Assembly: GCF_001678675.1 (NCBI RefSeq) | Contig: NZ_LZRN01000005.1 | Location: forward strand, 101,766-165,765 | Direction of reading: 5' to 3' | DNA length: 64,000 nt | From: Gelidibacter algens | GTDB lineage: Bacteria > Bacteroidota > Bacteroidia > Flavobacteriales > Flavobacteriaceae | In this document: positions 26,491-33,961 of the stretch, piece by piece | Layout of the letters: each line of letters starts with the position of its first letter | How positions within the stretch are numbered: position 1 is the first letter of the stretch | The notes under the pieces: model-generated | Told to the model about the DNA's origin: nothing | Databases searched by the model: none | What the model saw: only the letters and a program-made list of their open reading frames with translations | Program-made: the position numbers and the translations under genes

Positions 26491-27629
26491 TTGAATACTT
26501 ACGGTAACCCTTTTGATGTTCTTATTATTGGAGGTGGATTGGCTGGTCTTTCGGCGGCTATCCATTTGCAAAAACAGGGTTTTGACGTTATGCTCATTGA
26601 AAAAAATGAGTATCCCAAACACAAGGTATGTGGCGAATATATTTCAAATGAAGTCCTCCCATATCTAAACTATTTGGGTGTGGATGTCTTCGCCTTGGGG
26701 GCTAAGAACATCACAAAGTTTGAAGTTTCGAGTGCCAAAAGCAAACTCATAGCAGCCAATTTGCCTTTGGGCGGATTTGGCATCAGTAGATACGCTTTAG
26801 ATGAGGCACTGTATTTAAAGGCCAAAAGTGTGGGTGTTTTGTTTGTTGTGGATACGGTTATGGAAGTACAGTTTTTGGATGATCAATTCTCTGTGGAGAC
26901 AAAAGAAAACGGGAAGTATACCTCAAAAATTGTCATAGGAGCCTATGGCAAACGCACGAACTTAGATGTGAAATTAAATCGAAATTTCATCAAAAACAAA
27001 TCCCCCTATTTAGCCGTAAAAACGCATGTGAAGGGCGATTTTCCTGAGGATGTTGTCGCTTTGCATAATTTTGAAGGGGGCTATTGCGGAGTCTCAAAAG
27101 TGGAAGATGATAGCATTAATCTGTGTTATATCACCAATTTTGAAGCGTTTAAAAAATACAAAGACATTGAGGAATTTCAGGAAAAAGTGCTCTTCAAAAA
27201 CACCTATTTAAAATCAATTTTTAAAAACACTACCGCTGTTTTTGAATCGCCATTGACCATCAGCCAAATTTCTTTTGATCGTAAATCGCCCGTAGAGGAG
27301 CACATGCTCATGTGTGGGGATTCAGCAGGAATGATTCACCCTCTTTGTGGCAATGGCATGAGTATGGCCATTAGAAGCGCCCAAATAGCTTCAGAACTTA
27401 TTATTGATTATCTAGATAACAAAACTATCAAGGAATTCATTGGAAAGGTCATACCAAAAGGCATGGAATAAAGCGTTCAAAAACCGCTTGAAAGTTGGTC
27501 ATGTCGTCGCCAATCTATTTAATAACACTACATTGACTGAAGTGTCGCTACTGGCACTAGAAAAAAATACCTTTTTTGGTGCCATTTATTATCAAACAAA
27601 CCCACGGAAAACCAATGATTATAAAATGA
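26491..27629 (+). pseudogene. FAD-dependent oxidoreductase (SrsC/geranylgeranyl-reductase-like), two frameshifts
   Basis: The first open frame (TTG start at 26491) gives a flavin oxidoreductase N-terminus: IIGGGLAGLSAAIHLQKQG, KHKVCGEYISNEV and the FAD segment CGDSAGMIHPLCGNGMSMA. It ends early at 27471. The missing family C-terminus continues in the next frame from about 27420 (LSRNSLERSYQKAWNKAFKN) and after a second shift at 27561-27567 ends as PFLVPFIIKQTHGKPMIIK with stop 27627-27629. Removing one A from the A4 run (27421-27424) and one from the A7 run gives a single 378-residue protein, the family's usual size, ending in ATGA with the methyltransferase. So either two homopolymer sequencing errors or a recently broken gene. 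Intact, it would hydroxylate or oxidise the type III PKS product, as SrsC does in alkylquinone synthesis. Confidence 0.85.
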
Positions 27630-28351
27630 ATTTTCTCGTCAATACCACATACCGTACTGAAGCCGAAGAGATCATGGATGATTTTTCCATTGCTGGCCCT
27701 ATACTTAATGATGCGCTCGATAAATTGGCAATCATTAATAAGTTGCTCGGTGGCAATAGTGTAACCCTTAACGGACTTAAAGTCTTAGTAAAAAACCAGC
27801 CTAAAAATAAGCCTATAACCATTATCGATTTGGGCTGCGGTGGCGGTGATATTTTAAGAGCGATTGCACAATATGGCAAGAAAGAAGGTTACAATTTTCA
27901 ATTGATTGGTGTGGACGCCAACAAAAATGCCACTGATTATGCCGCAACGTTATCCACAAACTATGAGAATATCAGCTTTGTACATGTAGATGTGTTTTCA
28001 GAAGAATTTAAAGCGATGCGCTATGACATTGTGATTACAACCTTGTTCCTGCATCATTTTAAGGGAGCAGTATTGTTGCAATTAGTGAAGCATTTGGTGA
28101 AAACAGCAAATATGGGTATCGTCGTCAACGATTTACACCGCCACCGATTGGCGTATTATCTGTTTAAGTTGATCACCATTCCTGTCAAGAACAAAATGAT
28201 TATTGAAGACGGATTGACCTCAGTGTTGCGCGGTTTTAAAAGAAAAGAACTTGTAGATTTATCAAAACAACTGAATAGTAACCACCAACTCAATTGGAAA
28301 TGGGCCTTTCGCTATCAGTGGATTCTGAAGAGCTCAGAATTCAAAGTTTAA
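27626..28351 (+). CDS. Class I SAM-dependent methyltransferase of the type III PKS locus
   Basis: Start chosen at the ATG at 27626 (MNFLVNTTYRTEAEEIMDDF), which overlaps the restored oxidoreductase stop as ATGA; this gives 241 residues. The longer frame opening at 27440 is a chance fusion with the frameshifted oxidoreductase tail. Motif I is IIDLGCGGGDILRAI and motif II-like LIGVDANKNAT. The conserved first block RTxxxEIMDDF occurs in methyltransferases that accompany flavobacterial type III PKS genes. It probably C- or O-methylates the aromatic ring of the product, in the manner of SrsB in Streptomyces phenolic lipids. Confidence 0.88.
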   Translation: MNFLVNTTYRTEAEEIMDDFSIAGPILNDALDKLAIINKLLGGNSVTLNGLKVLVKNQPKNKPITIIDLGCGGGDILRAIAQYGKKEGYNFQLIGVDANKNATDYAATLSTNYENISFVHVDVFSEEFKAMRYDIVITTLFLHHFKGAVLLQLVKHLVKTANMGIVVNDLHRHRLAYYLFKLITIPVKNKMIIEDGLTSVLRGFKRKELVDLSKQLNSNHQLNWKWAFRYQWILKSSEFKV

Positions 28352-28440
28352 AATTCAAAGTTCATAAGTGAGCATCAGGAATATTCATGGAATTAGTAAA
28401 AACTCGTGAACGACCTTACCAAAAAAAGCGTTTCTAAAAT

Positions 28441-29493
28441 ATGAAAGTAAAAATAACATCAGTCGCCAAACAATTACCAAAACACACCAGGGAAACCAAA
28501 GACATTATCCCATATTTGAATGTTTGGCTATCTGGGCAAGAAGAACGTTTCCAACGTAAGGTGATCAAATTGTTTGAAAATGCTGGTGTAGACCGTCGCT
28601 ATTCCATCATGGATGCTGAGGAAGTTTTCCTAAATAGCTCTTTTGAAGAGAAAAATGATATTTACACCCGCGAGGTCATAGAGTTAGGAGAGCAAGCCTT
28701 GTTAAAGTCCTTGGAAAAAGCCAAACTTCAACCTACAGATATTGATTACATCATAACGGTGAGTTGTACAGGGATTATGATTCCTTCTTTAGACGCCTAT
28801 CTTATTAATAGATTGAAAATGCGTCAAGATATTGTCCGTTTGCCAGTCACTGAAATGGGATGTGCGGCAGGAGTTTCTGGAATTATTTATGCGAAGAATT
28901 TTTTGAAAGCCAACCCGAACAAACGTGCGGCAGTTATAGCGGTGGAGTCACCAACAGCGACGTTTCAGCTCGATGATTATTCTATGGCAAATATTGTCAG
29001 TGCCGCAATTTTTGGTGATGGCGCAGCAAGTGTGATTTTGTCTTCTTATGAAGAAGATGAAGGCCCGGAAATTCTTGACGAAGCCATGTACCATTTTTAT
29101 GATGCTGAAGATATGATGGGTTTTAAATTGGTCAACACAGGGTTGCAGATGATTTTGGACAAAGCGGTGCCTGAAACTATCTCCAATCATTTTCCACAAA
29201 TAGTCCATCCCTTTTTGGAACGCAATCAAATAACCATCAAGGATGTGGACCATCTCATTTTTCATCCCGGAGGGAAAAAAATCGTGCAAACGGTTGAAGA
29301 GCTGTTCGGCTCTTTGGGAAAAAATATTGATGATACCAAAGAAGTCCTTAAATTGTATGGCAACATGAGTAGTGCTACGGTGCTATATGTGCTGGAACGT
29401 TTTATGGACAGAAACTTGCCTGAAGGCGACATCGGATTGATGCTAAGCTTCGGCCCAGGGTTTTCAGCACAGCAGATTTTATTAAAGTGGTAA
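28441..29493 (+). CDS. Type III polyketide synthase (chalcone/stilbene synthase family)
   Basis: A 350-residue homodimeric-type synthase with the complete catalytic triad: Cys141 in VTEMGCAAGVSG, His274 in LIFHPGGKK and Asn307 in LKLYGNMSSATV. These enzymes extend a starter acyl group with malonyl-CoA and cyclise it into resorcinols, pyrones or phloroglucinols without a carrier protein. Its neighbours suggest a long-chain or specialised acyl starter made by the ketosynthase, reductase and dehydratase genes downstream. The pattern PKS-methyltransferase-flavoprotein is that of srs-type alkylresorcinol/alkylquinone loci. Product not known. Confidence 0.94.
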   Translation: MKVKITSVAKQLPKHTRETKDIIPYLNVWLSGQEERFQRKVIKLFENAGVDRRYSIMDAEEVFLNSSFEEKNDIYTREVIELGEQALLKSLEKAKLQPTDIDYIITVSCTGIMIPSLDAYLINRLKMRQDIVRLPVTEMGCAAGVSGIIYAKNFLKANPNKRAAVIAVESPTATFQLDDYSMANIVSAAIFGDGAASVILSSYEEDEGPEILDEAMYHFYDAEDMMGFKLVNTGLQMILDKAVPETISNHFPQIVHPFLERNQITIKDVDHLIFHPGGKKIVQTVEELFGSLGKNIDDTKEVLKLYGNMSSATVLYVLERFMDRNLPEGDIGLMLSFGPGFSAQQILLKW

Positions 29494-29535
29494 CGTTTAA
29501 TCATGGAGCTTTCGAAAGCTTTTAGATAAACTCAT

Positions 29536-30333
29536 ATGACAAAAGAATTTCAAGATAAAAATTATTGGGCGCTTATTTTGGGTGGCTCAAGTGGTTTGGG
29601 TTTGGCAACCGCAAAAAAGCTGGCACAACATGGCATGAATATCTGCATTATACATCGTAATCCGAGAGCCCAAGAAGAACTAATTGAGGCAGAATTTGAT
29701 GAAATTCGCAAAATTGGTGTAAAATTCAAATCCTTTAATGCCGATGCGTTTAAAGTGGAGAAACGAAACGACATACTTTCAGAATTAAAGAATTCTTTTG
29801 GAGAAAATGGACGGATTAGAACCTTGGTGCACAGTGTAGCCAAAGGAAATTTAAAACCGATGCTTTCAGAAGATCAACCCACATTAAATACGGACGATTT
29901 CAATTTGACCATCAACGCCATGGCCATCAGTTTATATGATTGGACCCAAGCTATATTCAAATCAAAACTGTTTGCTGATGATGCGCGAATCATCAGTTTT
30001 ACCAGTGAAGGCAATACCAAAGCCTGGAAAAATTATGCGGCAGTTTCAGCAGCAAAAGTTACTTTGGAAGCTATTACGCGAAATATTGCTTTAGAATATG
30101 CGCCCTTCGGAATTCGTGCCAATTGCATTCAGGCGGGCATAACCGATACAGCCTCGTTACGCATGATTCCGGGGAGTGAGCAACTTAAAAAACACGCATT
30201 GATAAGAAATCCTTTTAAGCGATTGACCACACCGGAAGATATTGCCAACGCTGTGTATTTGCTAAGTAAAGATGAAGCACGCTGGATCAACGGGTGCGTC
30301 ATTCCTGTGGATGGCGGGGAACATATTTCATAA
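29536..30333 (+). CDS. SDR with Tyr-x6-Lys site, enoyl-ACP reductase-like
   Basis: A 265-residue short-chain dehydrogenase: cofactor loop ILGGSSGLGLATA, Ser157 in ISFTSEGN, and Tyr167 and Lys174 in NYAAVSAAKVTLE. The Tyr-(6 residues)-Lys spacing is that of enoyl-ACP reductases (FabI/FabL type); ordinary 3-oxoacyl reductases have three residues between them. It would therefore saturate the double bond left by the FabZ-like enzyme next door, so the starter chain is at least partly saturated. It lies 42 bases after the type III PKS gene. Confidence 0.85.
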   Translation: MTKEFQDKNYWALILGGSSGLGLATAKKLAQHGMNICIIHRNPRAQEELIEAEFDEIRKIGVKFKSFNADAFKVEKRNDILSELKNSFGENGRIRTLVHSVAKGNLKPMLSEDQPTLNTDDFNLTINAMAISLYDWTQAIFKSKLFADDARIISFTSEGNTKAWKNYAAVSAAKVTLEAITRNIALEYAPFGIRANCIQAGITDTASLRMIPGSEQLKKHALIRNPFKRLTTPEDIANAVYLLSKDEARWINGCVIPVDGGEHIS

Positions 30334-30344
30334 ATTAAAACAAG

Positions 30345-30371
30345 CCTTTCAGGTTTTCAAAACCGGAAAGG
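30345..30371. repeat. CCTTTCAGGTTTT-type palindrome
   Basis: CCTTTCAGGTTTTC followed by AAAACCGGAAAGG forms an almost perfect hairpin (one mismatch) inside the type III PKS operon, between the SDR and the dehydratase. The same palindrome family appears at 46020-46043 and 47360-47385. Confidence 0.75.
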
Positions 30372-30384
30372 TTCTCAGAAAAAA

Positions 30385-30834
30385 ATGACAATAAAAGAAA
30401 TCATAAAAATACTGCCTTACGAGTCTCCGTTTCACTTCGTTGATGGGCTTTCCGCAATTTCCGATGATGGCGTCACAGGTCATTATACATTTAAGGAGAC
30501 CGAATTTTTCTATGCCGGTCATTTTAAAGAAAACCCAATAACTCCAGGCGTTATTTTAACGGAGTGTATGGCACAAATAGGGTTGGTATGTTTGGGGATT
30601 TATCTAATGAGAGCGGAACTTTCTGACGATTTTAAACCCCAAATTGCATTGACCTCAAGTCAAGTCGACTTCTTTTTGCCAGTTTTTCCTGGTGAAAAAG
30701 TATCAGTGATATCCGAAAAAGAAGTGTTTCGGTTCAATAAATTAAAATGTAAAGTGAAACTCTTCAACGAAAAAAACGAATTGATATGCCGAGGTACTAT
30801 TTCAGGAATGCTAAAACCGAACACCCATGACTAA
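30385..30834 (+). CDS. FabZ-type 3-hydroxyacyl-ACP dehydratase of the type III PKS locus
   Basis: A 149-residue hotdog protein with an intact FabZ active site: His46 in YAGHFKENPITPGVI and Glu60 in LTECMAQIGL. It would dehydrate 3-hydroxyacyl intermediates on the carrier protein encoded at 32142-32396. Its 3' end overlaps the ketosynthase gene by 8 bases, so the two are translated together. No 3-oxoacyl reductase is present in this locus; the cell's housekeeping FabG or the cluster-1 FabG may supply that step. Confidence 0.92.
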   Translation: MTIKEIIKILPYESPFHFVDGLSAISDDGVTGHYTFKETEFFYAGHFKENPITPGVILTECMAQIGLVCLGIYLMRAELSDDFKPQIALTSSQVDFFLPVFPGEKVSVISEKEVFRFNKLKCKVKLFNEKNELICRGTISGMLKPNTHD

Positions 30835-32095
30835 AGTCGTTATTACAGGAATGGGCGTTGTGGCTCCCAATGGTGTGGGGTTGGAAGCGTTTACTGAGGC
30901 TATAAAATCGGGGAACTCCGGGATAACATTCCATGAAAATTTGAAAGCCGCTAACTTTTCATGCTGCATTGGTGGTATTCCGCAAGTTTCCAAAGAAAAA
31001 AAATTGGAATATCTCACACCTTTGCAACTCCGCGGTTTCAATAGTTCAGGCATTTTATATGGCTGTATGGCAGGAATGGATGCTTGGAAAGATGCTGGAT
31101 TTGAAGTCAATCGTGACAGTGAACTTGATTATGATAGTGGCTGCATTTTTGGAACGGGCACTTCAGGAGTTGACAAATTTAGGGAAGCCATATATAAATT
31201 GGATGCAGGAGACGTCAAACGCATGGGAAGTACGGTGGTATTACAAACAATGGCCAGCGGTATCAGTGCCTATCTTGGCGGTATTTTGGGTTTGGGCAAT
31301 CAGGTGACCACCAATTCTTCTGCATGCACAACCGGAACTGAAGCTATTTTAATGGGATTTGAACGTATAAAAAACGGCCAGGCAAAGCGAATGTTGGTGG
31401 GCAGTTGCAGTGATGATGGTACTTATATTTGGGGCGGATTTGATGCGATGCGCGTCATGACTTACAAACATAATGATACTCCTCATCAAGGTTCTCGACC
31501 AATGAGTGCCTCAGCAAGTGGTTTCGTTCCAGGGAGTGGAGCAGGTGCGATGGTTTTGGAATCCTTGGAAAGTGCTTTGGAACGTGGTGCGACCATTTAC
31601 GCTGAGGTTTTGGGAGGTCATGTCAATTCTGGTGGACAACGAAATGGGGGCACTCTGACGGCTCCAAACTCTGAAGCTGTGCAACGTTGTATAGTAAAAG
31701 CCATTGAAAATTCCGGGATCGATGCCAAACACATTGACACGATTAATGGGCATTTAACGGCGACCTCAAAAGACAGTCTCGAAATTGAAAATTGGACCGC
31801 GGCATTGGGCCGAAAGGGCAGCGATTTTCCATATATAAATTCTTTGAAATCGATGGTTGGTCATTGTTTAGCAGCCGCTGGAAGTATTGAAAGTGTGGCA
31901 ACGGTGTTGCAGTTAAAAGAGCAGTTTGTGTTTCCAAATATCAATTGTGACGATGTGCATCCTGAGATTCTGGAATTGATTGATGACGAAAAAATCCCGA
32001 AACAAATGATAAAAAAAGTACTGACCATTGCTGCAAAAGCGAGTTTTGGTTTTGGTGATGTCAATGCTTGTATTATCTTTAAAAAGTATAATTAA
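30827..32095 (+). CDS. Beta-ketoacyl-ACP synthase of the type III PKS locus
   Basis: A 422-residue FabF-fold ketosynthase. The nucleophile is Cys167 in NSSACTTGTEAI, and the C-terminal His region reads SMVGHCLAAAG. The first active-site His motif is unusual: INGHLTATSKD instead of NAHGTST. The protein is probably active and makes the acyl chain carried by the neighbouring ACP, which is then handed to the type III PKS. It overlaps the dehydratase gene and ends 46 bases before the ACP gene. The closest relatives by feel are flavobacterial ketosynthases of unknown product. Confidence 0.9.
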   Translation: MTKVVITGMGVVAPNGVGLEAFTEAIKSGNSGITFHENLKAANFSCCIGGIPQVSKEKKLEYLTPLQLRGFNSSGILYGCMAGMDAWKDAGFEVNRDSELDYDSGCIFGTGTSGVDKFREAIYKLDAGDVKRMGSTVVLQTMASGISAYLGGILGLGNQVTTNSSACTTGTEAILMGFERIKNGQAKRMLVGSCSDDGTYIWGGFDAMRVMTYKHNDTPHQGSRPMSASASGFVPGSGAGAMVLESLESALERGATIYAEVLGGHVNSGGQRNGGTLTAPNSEAVQRCIVKAIENSGIDAKHIDTINGHLTATSKDSLEIENWTAALGRKGSDFPYINSLKSMVGHCLAAAGSIESVATVLQLKEQFVFPNINCDDVHPEILELIDDEKIPKQMIKKVLTIAAKASFGFGDVNACIIFKKYN

Positions 32096-32141
32096 CTCTT
32101 AAAAGGCGATCATTTCCTAAAGAGTTTAGACCAAAAATTGC

Positions 32142-32396
32142 ATGAAAAAAGAAGAACTCATTGCCAAATTAAAAACCATTGTCCAACCCTATATTCAAGA
32201 TGAAGAAGCCTTTAAAAATTTAACAGAAGAGACGACTTTTGTAGGCGATTTAAAAATCAATTCCGCCAACTTGGTAGATGTGATTTTGGATGTGGAAGAC
32301 GAATTTGATATCCGAATTGAGAACGATGAAATGGAACGAATGCTTTCAGTAAAGGCAGCCATGGAAATTGTAACCTCAAAAATTGCCAAGGAGTGA
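32142..32396 (+). CDS. Acyl carrier protein of the type III PKS locus
   Basis: An 84-residue acidic carrier protein. The modification site reads KINSANLVDVILDVEDEF, with Ser41 in place of the Ser of the usual DSL motif; Asp is replaced by Asn. The start MKKEELIAKLKTIVQPYI is helical as in ACPs. It is expected to be modified by the PPTase encoded directly downstream, with which it overlaps by 4 bases (GTGA). Confidence 0.9.
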   Translation: MKKEELIAKLKTIVQPYIQDEEAFKNLTEETTFVGDLKINSANLVDVILDVEDEFDIRIENDEMERMLSVKAAMEIVTSKIAKE

Positions 32397-32965
32397 TTGG
32401 CAACGATATTGTCGATTTGGAATGCGCTAAACACAATTCTCGATGGCGGGAACAACGGTTTTTGGACAAACTTTTCTCTGCGATAGAGCAAGATTATATT
32501 CTATCGGATGGGAAACGGTTTCAAAATATCTGGCGGTTGTGGAGTATGAAGGAAAGTGTCTATAAAATCATTTCGAGAGGTGATGGGATTGTTCGTTTTA
32601 ATCCGAAAGATTTTACATGTTTGATCATGAATACTACTCAAGCACACGTTAGGTTTGAAAACACAACTGTACCTACACTGACAGAAACACATCCTGATTT
32701 CATTCAAACGACTGCTTTTTTAAAACCTGATTGGACTTCTGAAGTAGTTCAACTAGTGCATTCAGATTTTAAATCGCAACACAAACAAAGCTACCAACAC
32801 GCTATTAAAGCTTATGCCATCTTAAAGAATGTGTCTCAAAACATGGTGGAAATAATTAAAAACAGATTAGGAGTGCCACAGTTTTATATTAATGGCAGCT
32901 TACAACCAGAACACTTGTCGCTCACCCATCACGGTCATTTTGGAGCTTTTGCTATTGCCGTTTGA
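32393..32965 (+). CDS. 4'-phosphopantetheinyl transferase
   Basis: A 190-residue PPTase with GTG start at 32393. The magnesium/CoA-binding motifs are IGNDIVDLE (Asp5) and WSMKESVYK (Glu54, Lys58), the WxxKExxxK pattern of the AcpS/Sfp superfamily. It transfers phosphopantetheine from CoA onto Ser of carrier proteins; the tight overlap with the ACP gene makes that ACP the likely substrate, and the aryl-polyene ACP at 8730-8987 is a possible second one. It is the last gene of the plus-strand locus and overlaps convergent abc by 14 bases. Confidence 0.93.
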   Translation: MIGNDIVDLECAKHNSRWREQRFLDKLFSAIEQDYILSDGKRFQNIWRLWSMKESVYKIISRGDGIVRFNPKDFTCLIMNTTQAHVRFENTTVPTLTETHPDFIQTTAFLKPDWTSEVVQLVHSDFKSQHKQSYQHAIKAYAILKNVSQNMVEIIKNRLGVPQFYINGSLQPEHLSLTHHGHFGAFAIAV

Positions 32966-33881
32966 TTTCTTCGAGAAAGACTTCTCTATTTTTTTCTAAA
33001 GCTGTTGGATGTTCAAACCGAATAATAGCACCCTGGTAATCGGCTTCAATTAAGTAATAATGCCCTTTAAAATAAGAGCGCAAAACAATTGCTTTTAAAT
33101 CTGAGCTATCAGTTGATTTTAACTGATGCGCAAAAACAATGACATTATCAAGCACATTGACTTCTCCAAAAAAGGAAGCAATTAAGGGTAATTCGGGATG
33201 GCGATAAAGTTCTTGTGGTGAATTGTTTGCGATGATTTTTGAATCGTGAAGTACTAGCATTCTATCAGCGTAACCCAATACATCTTCACGATCATGGGTT
33301 GCCACAAGGCATGTAATATTTTTTTCTTTTAAATAAGCAAAAACACTTCGGCGTAACGACTGTTTTTGGAAATTATCGATATGGCTAAAAGGTTCATCTA
33401 ACAAGATGATTTCCGGTTGTTTTGCCAAGGCTCTTGCCAACGCTACACGTTGTTTTTGTCCTCCGCTCAGAGTTTTGACTTTGGTTTTTACAAAGTCCTG
33501 TAACTCTACAACAGTTAAAAGTTCTTGAACACGTTCCTTTTTTTCTTCCGGAAAGAAATTGGAAAGGTGCTTCCCTATATTTTCCTCAACGGTGATAAAT
33601 GGCATCAAATCGAATTCTTGTGCCACATATTTCATGAAATCATAGCCTACGACAAGATTATATTTAGGGCCCAAAATCTCTTTATCTTTCCAAAAAATTT
33701 GTCCCTCATTTAAATCATATTCGCCATAAATCAGTTTTAAAAGCGTGGATTTTCCTGAGCCGCTTTCGCCAATTATTGAAATATGTTCGCCTTTATTTAC
33801 GGTAAAATCAATCGTATTGAGCACCGGAGCATCTGTGCTCTTTACATTGTAAGTGAACGTAATGTTTTCAACTTTTAGCAT
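32952..33881 (-). CDS. ABC transporter ATP-binding protein
   Basis: A 309-residue ATPase. Walker A is GESGSGKSTLL, signature LSGGQKQRVALARAL, Walker B ILLDEPF, and the H-loop Asp-Arg follows. The C-terminal 80 residues after the ATPase core form a small extra domain, in the place of a TOBE-like regulatory part. It resembles importers of the spermidine/sulfate type (CysA/PotA-like), but no permease is adjacent and the substrate is not known. Its 3' end overlaps the convergent PPTase gene. Confidence 0.85.
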   Translation of the reverse strand: MLKVENITFTYNVKSTDAPVLNTIDFTVNKGEHISIIGESGSGKSTLLKLIYGEYDLNEGQIFWKDKEILGPKYNLVVGYDFMKYVAQEFDLMPFITVEENIGKHLSNFFPEEKKERVQELLTVVELQDFVKTKVKTLSGGQKQRVALARALAKQPEIILLDEPFSHIDNFQKQSLRRSVFAYLKEKNITCLVATHDREDVLGYADRMLVLHDSKIIANNSPQELYRHPELPLIASFFGEVNVLDNVIVFAHQLKSTDSSDLKAIVLRSYFKGHYYLIEADYQGAIIRFEHPTALEKNREVFLEEIKRQ

Positions 33882-33900
33882 TTTTGTTTTACAAAAAAAA

Positions 33901-33940
33901 CCTGTCAGTCCCGATGGTTCGGGATCAAAAACCTGACAGG
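33901..33940. terminator. Compound hairpin between POP and ABC genes
   Basis: CCTGTCAG and CTGACAGG arms enclose an inner TCCCGA-TGGT-TCGGGA hairpin. It lies 20 bases past the prolyl oligopeptidase stop and 20 bases before the abc start, so it probably ends the oligopeptidase transcript. A similar nested structure is at 44209-44253. Confidence 0.65.
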
Positions 33941-33961
33941 TCTGGAATAAAATCTGATAAT

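Noticed and set aside
27440..28351. A 303-codon open frame that could be read as one methyltransferase
   Set aside because: Its first 62 codons are the displaced C-terminus of the frameshifted oxidoreductase; the methyltransferase proper starts at the ATG at 27626.
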